A stretch of 64,000 nucleotides of DNA, taken from Vombatus ursinus (lineage: Eukaryota; Chordata; Mammalia; Diprotodontia; Vombatidae). Made by a program: the position numbers and the translations under genes. The notes under the pieces were generated by a model. The model was not told the origin of the DNA. It saw only the letters and a list, made by a program, of their open reading frames with translations, and did no database searches. The stretch lies in contig NW_020953950.1 in assembly GCF_900497805.2 (NCBI RefSeq), positions 1,906,366-1,970,365 of the forward strand. The letters run 5' to 3'. Position 1 is the first letter of the stretch; every line of letters begins with the position of its first letter. Below are positions 50,855 to 61,215 of this stretch, in pieces.

Positions 50855-52015
50855 TTAGGAGCCAACCATGTGCTATGCACTATGCCAGGCAGGAAAAAAA
50901 ACCAGCTTTTCTCTCAAGGAATTTACATTTTGTTAGGTGGATGGATACATGTGAACAGTTAAATCTATACAAGAAATTTGAGGAGGAATAAAAACCAGGA
51001 GAGGAGCAGGAAATGCTTCCCACAAAGGTTGGATTTGGGATGAGAACTAAAGAGGGTTAAGGAGTCTGAGAGTCAGAGGCAAGGAAGGAAAGCATTTAAG
51101 GTGTGGGGACAGCCAATGCAAAGACTTAGAAATGAGGGATCATAGGTTATGTTTGAAGAACAACAAGAAGGATGGTTTGGCTGGACCATAGAGCATATGA
51201 AGGGGAATGATTTATAAGGCTGGAAGGCTGGCTGAAGGGCTTTAACTGATAAGCTCAGGAATTTATATTGTCATAATATCATCAAATCATAGATTTAGGG
51301 GTGGAATTAGAGTGTGTCTTAGATTTCATTTAGTCCAACCTCCTCATTTGCAGGCGGTGAAACAGAAGCCCAGAGAAGTGAAGTGATTTGCCGAAGGTCA
51401 CACAGCGACAGAGAAAACAAGGTGCCACTGAAGGCCCTTGATCAAAGAAACAGTATGATTGTATTTGTGCTTTAGGAAGACAATTTTGGCAGTTGTATTG
51501 AGGATGAGTTGGATAGGAATGGAAAGACTAGAGTCAGGAAGTCAGATTACAGGTTATTCAGGCAGGAGATGATGAGGGCCTGAACCAGGGTGGTAATCAT
51601 GTAAATAAAAAGTAGAAGATGGATACAAGAGATGCTGTGTTGAGAACTGGAATGAGCCATGCCTCCAATCCAAGCCCAAAGGCAGTTACTAAGTGCTTAC
51701 GACACGACAGCTTCTATCCTCAAGAGGATTATATCCTACTGGGGTGGTAGTATACCGTTATAAGCTGTCCAGACAAGATATAATGAAGGCCTGAACTAGA
51801 GTGGTAGCCACATGAGCAAAAAGAAGCATATAGATATAAGACTTGGCAACTGAAGGCATACAGGAAGCATGAGAGAATGAGAAGTTGATACTGACTCTGA
51901 GACTGCAAACTTGGAGACTAGAAGGACGAAAGTGCTCTTCATAGAAAAAGGGGAGTTTGCTGGACAGGTAAGTTGGAGGGGAAGAGCAAGGTTTTTCTCT
52001 CCATGACAGCTTTTA
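50855..52015 (-). mobile_element. L2, antisense, with an inserted CORE-SINE
   Basis: 50855-51280 ('gtgctatgcactatgccag', 'ctctcaaggaatttacatt', 'ggaaagcatttaaggtgtg') and 51430-51640 ('gaagacaattttggcagttg', 'gatgatgagggcctgaacc') are L2. 51285-51428 is an antisense CORE-SINE ('caaatcatagatttagggg', 'gccgaaggtcacacagcg'). 51690-52015 repeats L2 landmarks ('gaaggcctgaactagagtgg'), so a second copy or a duplication follows. Confidence 0.72.
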
Positions 52016-52040
52016 GCATAGTGCTAGGCACATGGTGGGC

Positions 52041-52288
52041 ACTAGGGGACGCGATAGTGCACAGAGCACTGAGTCTGAAGTCAGGAAGACCCGAGTTCAA
52101 ATGCTACCTCAGACATTTACTAGCCGTATGATCCAGAGTAAGTCACTTAACTCTATATGTCTCAGTTTCCTCATCTCTAAAATGAGCTGGAGAAGGAAAA
52201 GGCAAATCACTCCAGTATCTTTGCCAAGAAAACACCAAATGGGGTCATGGAGAATCAGACATAACTCTAATAACTGAACAACAAGAAG
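52041..52288 (+). mobile_element. RTE-tailed tRNA SINE
   Basis: 'ctaggggacgcgatagtgc', 'gagttcaaatgctacctcag', 'taaaatgagctggagaagg' and tail 'gaatcagacataactctaa'. Confidence 0.87.
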
Positions 52289-52695
52289 TATGTGGTATTG
52301 CTTTACCAATATGACCTTTCGTTTCTGAGGCCTTGAGTAGGCTGACTATCAACATGCCAAATCTTGGATATGAGTTACATTATAATGGGGTTTACCTAGA
52401 ATTGACAGAGAGCTTCTGAGGCAGAAAAAAAAGCACTATGGAAATATAGCTGATTTTCTATTCACCTAACCAATAACAGACATGTGCTTAGATTTACAGA
52501 AGAACTTCCCAAGAGTAAGATTTGTTAAATAAAAGTTTGGTAAAATCAAAATGTATGTTTTTATAAATATATAATTTATAAATATAAAAATGTTATATTT
52601 GTTCTAATAATATAATATATATTATATTTATAAATATAAAAATATATAAAAAGTTACACGTAAATTGGAATTTCAGCACACCTGTTCCTCTTGGG
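52289..52695. other. Unassigned, AT-rich 3' half
   Basis: 52550-52650 is an AT run of TATAAATATA units. No gene or named repeat. Confidence 0.45.
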
Positions 52696-52699
52696 GAGA

Positions 52700-52990
52700 G
52701 GTAGTAAGGCATAGTCGATGGAGTATTGTGCTTGGAGTCAGGAGGACCTGGGTCTGAATCCTGTTTCTGACACTTGGTAGTTGTATGACCTTGGATAGGT
52801 CATTTCCATTCTTTGGGCCTCAAGTTTCACATCCATAAAATGAGACTACTAATATCTGTTGCAGGTACCTCATAGGATTTCTGTGAGGCTCAAACGAATA
52901 AATGTATGTCAGAAGCTTTACTTGTTTTTAAAGTTTATATATATATACATACGTATATACATATATACATATACACACATACACATTATT
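52700..52990 (+). mobile_element. THER1 SINE with a TATACA tract at its end
   Basis: 'ggtagtaaggcatagtcgatg', read from 52700, 'ctgggtctgaatcctgtttc', 'catccataaaatgagac', 'ggtacctcataggatttctg' and then (TATACA)n at 52935-52985. Confidence 0.8.
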
Positions 52991-53330
52991 GCCAGCTATT
53001 ATTATCATTGTAATTATTTTAACTTCACTTTAGGAGCCTGTTACTTACAAAATTCTGCAGTGAATCCATTGGTAAGGTAGAACCATCCTGATTTATGAAT
53101 TTATGTAAATTTAAATGCTTCCATATTGTCTCTTCGGATCAAAAGACACATAGATCAGTATAAGCTTCTAAGAGAGCTTGTGGGGTCTTCTTCCTCACTG
53201 TTTCTAAAGAATAAAATTAAAAACCTTCTAAAATCCCATCCCTCAGATAAGATGAGCCCAATACACTGGCAAGTAAGGGTTTGAATCAGTCAATCGAGCT
53301 ACTTGTTTCAAAATATTCCACCTCTTATGG
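52991..53330. other. Unassigned
   Basis: The first about 40 bp may be a MIR end. The rest is unrecognised. Confidence 0.4.
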
Positions 53331-53334
53331 CCCC

Positions 53335-53640
53335 ATCTTTGCACAGGCAAAGTCCCCCTGCTCCTTCATGCCTGGAATGCTCACTGTCTACAACTTCATC
53401 TCTTGGAACCACTATCATCCTTCAAGACTTCCTATCTGATGTCTTGCCTTATATTGCCCGTTGTTAATGTTTCCCAGTTCCTCAAAATTAGTCAGGATTT
53501 CCTTTGTGTATTTTTGCATTTAGTTATTTGTGTACAGGTTATATCCCATATGAAATGGAAGCTTCTTGTCTTTGTACCCCTAGATTCTAGCCCAGCACCT
53601 GGCCCGAAGTAATCATTTAATAAATGCTTGTCTAACTGAA
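53335..53640 (+). mobile_element. L2 3' end, complete terminus
   Basis: 'cctgctccttcatgcctgg', 'ccttcaagacttcctatc', 'ttgtctttgtacccctag' and 'cagcacctggcccgaagtaa' + 'aataaatgcttgtctaactg'. Confidence 0.82.
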
Positions 53641-53644
53641 AGGC

Positions 53645-54178
53645 TGTTGACCAAAAAGTGGAGCAGTTCCTCCAGAAGCCCTAACCCTCATGGGCAGTCT
53701 TTTGTGAAATCTACCACTGGGGGTCCCTGAGTCAATGTCCTTTACCAGATCAGCCTGAAAAAAAGCAAGGTTTAGGACTTCACTTAAAAACAACAAGACA
53801 AAACTTTACTTTGCTCATTTTTCACAATTAGAGACAAGTATACCGACCTACAGCAAAAAACTTTCTGTAGATATTTTAAAAGCTTTTTCTCCCCTAAGAG
53901 GCCTCTTTCCTTTCAGTGATAATTTAACATAATTTCCCACAAATTCCAAAGCAGAAAAAGAAAAGCAACATCTAAAAACAAGTGAACAGATGGCTAAAGA
54001 GTGGTTCGTAAATCACAGATTCCTTGAAAACACGGACCCATCATTAATTTTCAAATAAGAAGAAATCATTGTAGGGGTAACGCCAACTGTCTAAGCAGCT
54101 CGTGCCAGGTTCTGATGCTGCTTTGGCAATGGGAGGGATGGTTGCTGGTTACCCCTGAGGCCACTCCTCTCACTCGTT
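53645..54178. other. Repeat-free island
   Basis: About 530 bp without a repeat signature. Contains CAGTGATAATTTAACATAATTT split by no SINE, 'ttcgtaaatcacag' and 'gtaacgccaactg'. Candidate conserved non-coding DNA. Confidence 0.45.
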
Positions 54179-54179
54179 T

Positions 54180-55490
54180 CTAAACCTTCTGCAATCTGGC
54201 TTCCAACCTCATTGTTCAACTGAAACTGCCCTCTCTAAAGTTACCAACAACCTCTTAATTGCCAACTCTGACGGCCTTTTCTCAATCCTCATCTTTCTCA
54301 ACCTTACTGCAGAATTTAACACTTTGGATCATTTTCTCCTTGTGGATACCCTCTCTTCTCTCGGTTTCCTGACCTGGCTCTCTCTTGGTTCTCCTACCTA
54401 TCTGACTGTTCCTTCTCAGTCTCTTTTGCTATCTCATCATCTATAACTCATCTCCTTACTATAGATGTGCTCCAAGGCTCTCGTGTGGTAATCTCAAGTC
54501 CCATGAATTTAATATACTCTCTCATCAGGTAACTCTTAGATCTCCTAAGCTCAAGACTATTTCACTAGCTGTCTCTTAGTTGTTTCCAACCAGATATCCT
54601 ATAGGTATCTCACACTTAGCGTGTTCAAAACGGAACTCGGTTTCCCCCCCAAAACCGTCTCATTCTGAACTTCCCTATTTCTGTTGAGGGCAATACCATT
54701 TTCCAGTTATTCAGATTCCTGGCTCAGTGTCCTATGTAGCTCTTCATTCTTAGTCACCCCATATATGCAGTTAGCTGTCCAATCCTGAGGTTTCTATTTC
54801 TGCTACAGGTCTTACACCTGTTCCTGTTCCCTGTACTCATACCATCACCACCCTAGTGAATTCAGGTTCTTATAACCTCTGGCCTAGACAACTGTAGTAG
54901 CCTCTTCACCTTGAATGAATCTCTCCTTGCTACAATCCATTGTCTACCCAGCTGTCAAAGTGATATTCCTGAAAGTGGGGATCTGATCACGCTACCATGT
55001 CACTCAAGAAATTGCAATGACTCCCTATTACCTCCATGAACAAATAGAAACTCTTTAGAGATCTTTACAACCTGACTCCTAACTCTGTGGTTAGCCAAAT
55101 GACACATTAAACCCCCTTCCAAGCTTGCTTATCTCTATCTCTGTCTCCAATCTTTGTACCTTTGCGCTGACAGAGTTATGGTTCCTCCTCATCCCTTCTT
55201 CTTGGAACCCCTGGTTTCCAAGACGTAGTTTGTGTCATCTTCTGCATGAGACCTTTCCTGGTCCTTCAGGTTGTTTTCACCTTAGCAACCCCCACCACCA
55301 CCACACACACCCCTTACCAGTTGACTAAGGACCTATTTTGTAGGTGTTTTAAATATACCTGTAATTGTGCGTTTTTTTCTCTCAGTTAAAATATAAGATC
55401 TTTGAGGACAGGGACTGTTACTGCTTTTGTCATTATACCCCCCAACAATTAGCACAGGGCCTGGAACCTAGCAAGTGTGCAATATATACT
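54180..55490 (+). mobile_element. L2-type LINE, RT through 3' end, 1.3 kb
   Basis: Sense order: 'gaaactgccctctctaaag'; the translated core LTAEFNTLDHFLL (CR1/L2 RT motif usually LSAAFDTVDH); a shortened YADD region; 'gtgttcaaaacggaactcgg' (from 54619; K-T-E-L); 'gcctagacaactgtagtagc' (L-D-x-C); 'atctgatcacgctaccatg'; 'gacagggactgttactgc'; and the terminus 'agcacagggcctggaac'. Frames are broken throughout. It is the longest sense L2 in the window. Confidence 0.82.
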
Positions 55491-55529
55491 GATTTATACT
55501 AATATATACTACATATACATATACATACA

Positions 55530-55800
55530 ATATATATACTGCCTTCTCAGAGAAAACTATACCCCTCCCCCACAGTTCTTTCAACTGATCCCCAAACAGT
55601 TGTCCATTACCCTCACCATCATGATCACATCCTCTGGACCCACGCCAGTTTGTCGACATCCTTCCCAATGAATATTGTCGAGAACAGAGTCCAGTCTTCC
55701 AGATGGAGTCTAACCAGGGTGGACTAAGGTAGGACAATAGCTTCCCTCACTCTTAACCCTAAGAATTGATTAGCTGTGTCGGCTATCATGTCCTACAATG
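55530..55800 (-). mobile_element. CR1/L3 3' region, antisense
   Basis: 'tttcaactgatccccaaac', 'cacatcctctggacccac', 'ggagtctaaccagggtgg' and 'gattagctgtgtcggctatc' are antisense CR1 landmarks. Confidence 0.75.
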
Positions 55801-55849
55801 ACACCTCTGAATGATTAACTAGTATTTGTTGCCTTTTTGGAGGTAGATG

Positions 55850-56420
55850 GTGTGGTGGAAAGAAAAATTATCATTATCATTATTATTATATCATGTATTA
55901 TTATGTATTATGTTATATTATACTAGAATTATTTATATATCATTATATATAATTAAATAATAATGTCTCTAAGCATTTTAAGGTTTGCTAAGGGCTTTAT
56001 ATTGGTTATTTCATTTGGACCTTACAGCAACCCTGTGAGGTCTGTGCTATTATTATCCCTATTTTGTAGATGAGGAAACTGAGGCCAAGACAGGTTAAGT
56101 CACTTGCCCAGATCACTTAGCTAGGAAATGTCTGAGGTAGGATTTGAACTCGGATCTTCCTGACATCAGGTCCAGTACGTCTACCCATTACAACACCTAG
56201 CTGCCTAGGGCATTAGACTTGAATTCAGGAGAAATCTGGTTCTAAATCCCCCCCTCTGATGTTTACTAACTCTGTGATGCTATGTAAGTCTCAATTTCCT
56301 CCTCTGTGAAAGGGAGCGAGTAATAGCACCTTCATCACGAGGTTGTTATAAAGTCCAAATAGTTCATATAAGTAAAGAAAGGGCTTTGAAAACCTTAGCA
56401 TAATATACAATTGTCACTGA
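55850..56420. mobile_element. THER1 (+) interrupted by a MIR/THER1 (-)
   Basis: THER1 starts 'gtgtggtggaaaga' (55850) and resumes at about 56208 ('ggcattagacttgaattcag', 'ctctgtgatgctatgtaag', 'cgaggttgttataaag'). The part at 55873-56207 is antisense: ATT tract, 'aaggtttgctaagggcttt', 'gatgaggaaactgaggcc', 'aggatttgaactcggatc' and head 'acaacacctagctgcc'. Confidence 0.75.
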
Positions 56421-56429
56421 CAACGATTG

Positions 56430-56880
56430 TACATAATGTTAAGGTTTGCAGATCTACAATACAATAACATCATCTTTCAGCTAATATTATTGTCTGGATG
56501 TTAGCTCACCTTCGTCACGGGTATAGAATAGGACGGATTTCACAACATGTACAACAGAACACACTCTATGTCTGTCTATAGCCACAACCCCGAGCAGCCT
56601 CTGTGCCACGGGGAATCTTGAAACATCATTCAGAGAAGCTGTGGATAATCCCATTTGTTCGGGTATTAAGTCAGCACAAACAGCATGGACCTTCTTTCAG
56701 TCCGTCATTAGACTTGAAGATCAAAGCACGAGGTAATAGGACACACAACACCAGTGAATGATATTTTTAGCGGGGGGAAGAGGCCAGAAGACTCAGTAGG
56801 AGCCTTTGTGGAGTTAATGCATCATGGGAAAAATAACAGCTTGTTTACAAGGATGCTCCAGCAGACTGGCTCCTATTGGT
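56430..56880. other. Repeat-free island
   Basis: About 450 bp without repeat signature and with several CpGs ('cttcgtcacgggtatag', 'ttgttcgggtattaag'). 'ataacagcttgtttacaagg' contains the forkhead word TGTTTAC. An 86-codon frame crosses into the next repeat and is not supported as coding. Confidence 0.5.
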
Positions 56881-56884
56881 TTCA

Positions 56885-57065
56885 GAATCACAGGGTACCA
56901 GAACCTCGGATTTGGAAGGGAACACAGAGGCCATCTGGTCCAACTGATCGGGCCATCAATCAGCAAGCAGTTATAAAGCACCTACTATGTGACAGGGACC
57001 GTGCTGCATGTTGAGAATACAAAAACAGAAATGAAACTTTCCCTTCCCTCGAGTTCTTCAATCTG
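56885..57065 (-). mobile_element. CR1-tail/L2 composite, antisense, copy 2
   Basis: 'atcacagggtaccagaacc', 'gaggccatctggtccaac' (CR1/CORE type) pass into 'catcaatcagcaagcag' and 'ctactatgtgacagggac' (L2 end). It is the same order and nearly the same junction as at 43.7 kb. Confidence 0.65.
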
Positions 57066-57074
57066 CTTAGCAAG

Positions 57075-57270
57075 CAATCATTCTAAATGGCTCCTGAGTC
57101 AGTGGTCTTGGGTTCAAATTCTGCCTGTGACACTACCTTTATAATCATAAGTAAATCACTTAACCTCTCTGGTCCTCAATTTCCTCATATGTAAAATAAA
57201 AAGGTTGGACTAGATGCCCTCTGAGGTCTCTTTCTGTTCTAAATCTATGATCCTAGGGTCATAGGACCTT
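57075..57270 (+). mobile_element. MIR/THER1-type SINE
   Basis: 'ttgggttcaaattctgcctg', 'cacttaacctctctggtcc', 'atgtaaaataaaaaggttgg' and the tail 'aaatctatgatcctagggtc'. Confidence 0.78.
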
Positions 57271-57274
57271 CTGA

Positions 57275-57510
57275 GCAGGAACTCATTAACTTCAGGGAGC
57301 CAGCTCTGACTTCGAAGAGTCAATTGTTAAATTTTTAGTATCAGCATGTACAGTTCAAAAATCAGCAAATGCTACAAATCAAGGCTTGATTTATTGTTTT
57401 GTTGATTGTTTAGACTTAAGAGAGTGATGGAGAAAACGTTGGTAATACAAATGAAACTTAAAAGTGTACCCTGTGTTTTGGAGAGCTGGTTGTTAAACTT
57501 TTATGAGAAC
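57275..57510. repeat. Unclassified dispersed repeat, copy 2
   Basis: Colinear with 1562-1775: 'ggagccagctct', 'ttgttaaatttttagtat', 'aaaaatcagcaaatgctac', 'cttgatttattgttttgttg', then 'gagagtgatggagaaaac' and 'ggttgttaaacttttat'. It is longer at the 3' side than copy 1. Confidence 0.6.
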
Positions 57511-57589
57511 AAGCCCCCCACCCTCGCTTCTCCACCACCCCAAGGCAGCCCAATCTACTTTGTGAGAACTTTCCCTGTTAGAAAGTTTT

Positions 57590-57740
57590 CGTCTGTTGCT
57601 TGTTTGTTTCTTCATTACGATGAGACTAAATCTGCCTCTCTCCAACTTCTATCCCTGGGTCCTGGGGTTGTGCACAGTCCTGGGCACTGCAGTTCAGGAT
57701 GGTTCAGAGGTGGGCCACCATGATGGTGGAAGGCCTCACA
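57590..57740. mobile_element. Two short CR1/L3 pieces in opposite orientation
   Basis: 57600-57660 ('aaatctgcctctctccaac') is antisense CR1. 57665-57740 ('gggcactgcagttcaggatg', 'gaggtgggccaccatgatgg') is sense CR1. Confidence 0.55.
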
Positions 57741-57954
57741 GTTATGGTCATATAGCACAATCATGATCTTAGATTCAGTTCAAAAACAATTTAATGAGCC
57801 TTTAGTCCCCCAGCTTGACCAAGTGAAAAAACTGCTACTCATCTTCCTGATTCCATATCCGACGCTCTACGCAGTCCCTGCGTTACCTAGGTGCCCTGCC
57901 TCAATGAGAGAATCTGAGAAAAGGGGCAGAAAGTGGCCTTAAAGACCATCTAGT

Positions 57955-58470
57955 TCATTAGACTATGAGCTCAATGAGGGCAAGGGTTGTCATTTGACTT
58001 TCTTTTTTGACAAAGAAAGTGCTTAACACAGTGCCTGGCACATAGTAGGAGTAATAGAAAATATATACATATATATATGTGTATATATATATATAGATAG
58101 ATAGATAGATACACACACACATATAATATATATATTTTATAGCACCTATTCTGAATTGGAAAGGAAAAGAGAGAACAAGCATTTATTTAGGACCTACTAT
58201 GTGCCAGGCATTGTGCTAAGAGCTTTATGAATATTATCTAAACTGATCCTCACAACAACCCTAGGAAGCAGGTGCCATTATTATCCCCATTTTATAGATA
58301 AGGAAACTGCGGTTAAGCGACTAGCCCAAGGTCACACAGCTAGAAAGTGTATGAGGCTGGATTTGAACTCAGGTCTTCCTGGTTCCTGGCCTGATGCTCT
58401 GGGCACTGTACTACCCAGCTGCCCCTGTTGCTTAATAAATAGTTGTTGACTGATTGACTGACTGACTGAC
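57955..58470 (+). mobile_element. L2 3' end split by a microsatellite and a SINE
   Basis: 57955-58055 ends 'gtgcctggcacatagtagg'; 58428-58470 resumes 'gttgcttaataaatagttg' + (ACTG)n. Between lie a TATA/GATA tract (58060-58140) and an antisense MIR. Confidence 0.75.
58180..58425 (-). mobile_element. MIR/THER1 SINE, antisense, near full length
   Basis: 'tactatgtgccaggcattg', 'cctcacaacaaccctagg', 'gataaggaaactgcggtt', 'ggatttgaactcaggtcttc' (antisense B box) and head 'ctacccagctgccc'. Confidence 0.85.
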
Positions 58471-58619
58471 AACAGTGCCATTCCCTCTTGAGGCTCTCCT
58501 GCCTGTTTACCTTGAACTTTTCCAAGTTCATCCCTCCCTGCCCCTGCCCACCAGCCCAGAACTTCGTTCCCATTAGCTGCCTCCCAACAAGAACTAGGTG
58601 CCATGAAAAAGGTACCATT
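58471..58619. other. Unassigned
   Basis: C-rich, nothing recognised. Confidence 0.4.
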
Positions 58620-58980
58620 TGATTATATACCTAGATTTGAAGGACAAATTATTGGCAAAGCTCCTATGAAGTTTGTTTTAAATGTTGTCCGTCTTGCTGG
58701 AGACTGTTTTTATAAGAGATAAGGGAGGAGATATCTTATCGCTCCAAGTTTCTATTTCTACATTTAGACAGACGTTTTACACCAAAACACCAAACAGCTC
58801 TCACGGAGAATAATAGACTTGTGCCGGAGATTTCATTTCCTCAGCCGGTTTGGAAAGGCTCGGGGCATTGTGTTCTGAATAACAAGCTGGGTGAATGAAG
58901 ATATTCTATTTTTGAATTCTCCATTCAGGAATGATTCTCTGCTGGGATCAACCCACAACCAAAACTGCATGTAAAATGTT
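58620..58980. other. Repeat-free island with paired GATA words
   Basis: About 360 bp with no repeat. AGATAAGG (58718-58725) and ATCTTATC (58733-58740) are convergent WGATAR words, near 'ttgtccgtcttgctgg' and 'cctcagccggtttgg'. Candidate enhancer of GATA-factor type; function is inference only. Confidence 0.5.
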
Positions 58981-58984
58981 AATA

Positions 58985-59205
58985 TCCCAGCTCTGCCACT
59001 GGCAGCCTTGGGCAAATAAGTGACTTAACCACTCTGTGCCTCAGTTTTCTCATCTGTAAAATGAAGAGGTGGGATTAGACCAGCTTAGACTCTACGTGTG
59101 AGATAGCTACAATTATCTTCCCCATTTTACAGATGAGAAAATTGAGTCTGAGAGCGGTACAGTGATTTGTCATGGGTCACATAGCTAAGTGCTGTGGCTA
59201 TGAAT
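58985..59205. mobile_element. THER1 (+) then CORE-SINE (-)
   Basis: 58985-59070 (+): 'gctctgccactggcagcc', 'cctcagttttctcatctg'. 59100-59205 (-): 'cattttacagatgagaaaa', 'atgggtcacatagctaag'. Confidence 0.7.
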
Positions 59206-59388
59206 GCATGCAACCACACAACATATGTTGTCTCTTTTTAATGTACATTTATCCTTTCATTCACAAAATGAATTTATAAGCCTGTACAGAAATTGGAGAG
59301 TCAGAAGGAATATAGCTCTATATTCTTTTGCATGGTTTTTTACAGGGCAAATTGCCACTACTTATTGAGTTGCATTCACTTATGCACC
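59206..59388. other. Unassigned
   Basis: Nothing recognised. Confidence 0.4.
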
Positions 59389-59389
59389 A

Positions 59390-59760
59390 GAGATCATAGA
59401 ACCATAAATTTAGAGCTATTAGAAATCTTCAATGTCATCTTCAGCTATGTCCAAATTAGTGCAAATAATGAATCCCTTTAAGTGGTTGCATTGTTCTAAC
59501 TCAAGTATATTTCCATGGGGCTGAAGCCAACAACCATATTTTACATAATTATAACTTTGAATAGTACAAATTTGAATACATGTAACCACTTCAGGGGATT
59601 CATTATTTGCACCAGTAGGGACCTACTTATAATCCAAACATACTCATTTTACAGGGATAGGAACTGGAGTCCTCGAAGGAGAAATGACTTGCTCAAGGTC
59701 ACCCAGATAGTAAGTAGCAGAGGCAAGATTAGAACTCAGTTTCTCCACACCGTTCTACCT
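59390..59760 (-). mobile_element. CORE-SINE, antisense, split by a palindromic element
   Basis: 59390-59442 ('agaaccataaatttagagc', 'cttcaatgtcatcttc') and 59633-59760 ('atactcattttacagggat', 'cttgctcaaggtcacccag', 'agattagaactcagtttc') are parts of one antisense CORE-SINE. The element at 59443-59632 parts them. Confidence 0.7.
59443..59632. mobile_element. Palindromic MITE-like element (GTGCAAATAATGAATCCC)
   Basis: GTGCAAATAATGAATCCC + TTTAAGTGGTTGCAT (59459-59491) is mirrored by ATGTAACCACTTCAG + GGGATTCATTATTTGCAC (59580-59612). Weaker pairing extends outward. TCCAAA flanks both sides (in TGTCCAAA and AATCCAAA), compatible with an 8-bp duplication. No coding capacity. Confidence 0.75.
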
Positions 59761-59764
59761 CTTC

Positions 59765-59992
59765 ATTTAGATGCCACAAAGGTCCCTCACTTATGGAATG
59801 GATGTGTGCTCTAGCAACATTGACTATAAAGTGAGTTTCCATAAAATGCAATTCATTTTTCCATGAAAAAAAAAAAACCAGAGGTGCATTCACATATAAA
59901 ATAAAACAGAAAACCTATAATAAAAATGAATAGCTTTTTTTTGGTGGTGTGGGTGGGGATGGGAAGGAGGATTCTATGTTGGTAAGTTCATC
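59765..59992. other. Unassigned, with an A-run and a G-rich patch
   Basis: Nothing recognised. Confidence 0.4.
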
Positions 59993-59994
59993 AA

Positions 59995-60195
59995 TGTAAG
60001 GAACTCCTAGTAAGGAAGCTCTCTTGACCACTGCAGAAGGACAATAGACTTGCTTGTAATTTGCCTTGGACAGGTACCCCGGGGCAAAGAGATGTTCCAT
60101 GATCATATAGCCATTCTTTTAAAGGGCAGATTTTGAACCCAGAACTTCTTGACCCCAAGGCTGGCCCCTTATTTCCTATGCCAGATTGCCTCAAA
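59995..60195 (-). mobile_element. Type B SINE, antisense
   Basis: 'gtaaggaactcctagtaagg' (antisense tail), 'gatcatatagccattcttt', 'gattttgaacccagaac' (antisense B box) and 'cctatgccagattgcct' head side. Confidence 0.65.
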
Positions 60196-60199
60196 GTTT

Positions 60200-60960
60200 T
60201 GGTTAGAAAGGAGCTAAGGCGTTCGTCTCACTGCATGTTGAACATCACTTGACATGAGCTATGTTGTGCCAGCTAGGAGTCATCCTTTTAAAAAATCCAT
60301 TATGCCTCTGTAAATCCAGATTCTTCCCCCAGGATTCTCCACCCCACACAACCAGATCACAGGAAACTTTCCTGTGTCTGAGGATTTCCTTAGCCCATCT
60401 CAACAGTCCTCAGAATGCTTTCCTTCCCTCTTTTTCTCATATTCTAAATATTTACAGTAGGCCATATAAATGAGCTGATCTGAAGACTTCCACTCCTCCA
60501 GGAAGTATGGAAGGTAGTAACACTTGGGTCAAAACTCCAAATGGGAATACTTAAAGGGAACTATCCTTAATACGTTGACACTTCAAGTTGTTTTACGTGA
60601 CTTAGTTCACTAGTCTGTCAATTCTCTATGTCTGGAATTCTTTACATTTTTATTAAGGGATCTCTGTGTTTATTTTTTCCAGCTGCTCAGACAGGTCTTT
60701 GCATTTATTCTGTACTTTCCAATTGGTCATGATGACTTGCTGAATACTATCTGAATGTGACATTTTCCTTTTGGTGTGTTGGGGAAACAGAAAAGGGAGT
60801 ACAGCAGAAAAAAGAAATTCAACAGTTTGAATGTTTTCCTGAAATGTGTCTACTCAGACTCATTTTTTTACTTGGTAGAGTTTGTGTAAAGTAAATTATT
60901 TAGAAACATCCTCCAAAAAAGAGGGGAAGGAGGAAAAAAGCAACCCCACCCACCTTACAG
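60200..60960. other. Unique stretch
   Basis: No repeat signature recognised at 60200-60960. It includes short AT-rich words and CpG-containing 'aatacgttgacac' and 'gttttacgtgactt'. Candidate non-coding conserved DNA; no gene. Confidence 0.45.
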
Positions 60961-60964
60961 CCTC

Positions 60965-61215
60965 CCAACAAATGTGAGTTTCAGTTGATGGAGGAAATTG
61001 ACAGTTGGGGGAATTCTCCAATAACTTCAGTGGTTCTCCCTTTTTGGTGAGAAAAAAATCCGCCCCTGGTATATTCCCCTTCCTTTGAGGTCTTCAAACA
61101 GAGGCAGGATGACCACTTGTCAGGTAGGTCATGGTGGGTAGTCCTCTAGAGAATGGGGTTGGACAAGATGGCCACTGAAGATCCTGCCAGCTTTCAAACT
61201 CTGTGATTTTGTGAG
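60965..61215 (+). mobile_element. CR1/L3 3' end
   Basis: 'gaggtcttcaaacagaggc', 'aggatgaccacttgtcagg', 'gggttggacaagatggcc' and 'aaactctgtgattttgtg' are the sense CR1 terminus. The first about 95 bp are less certain. Confidence 0.8.
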
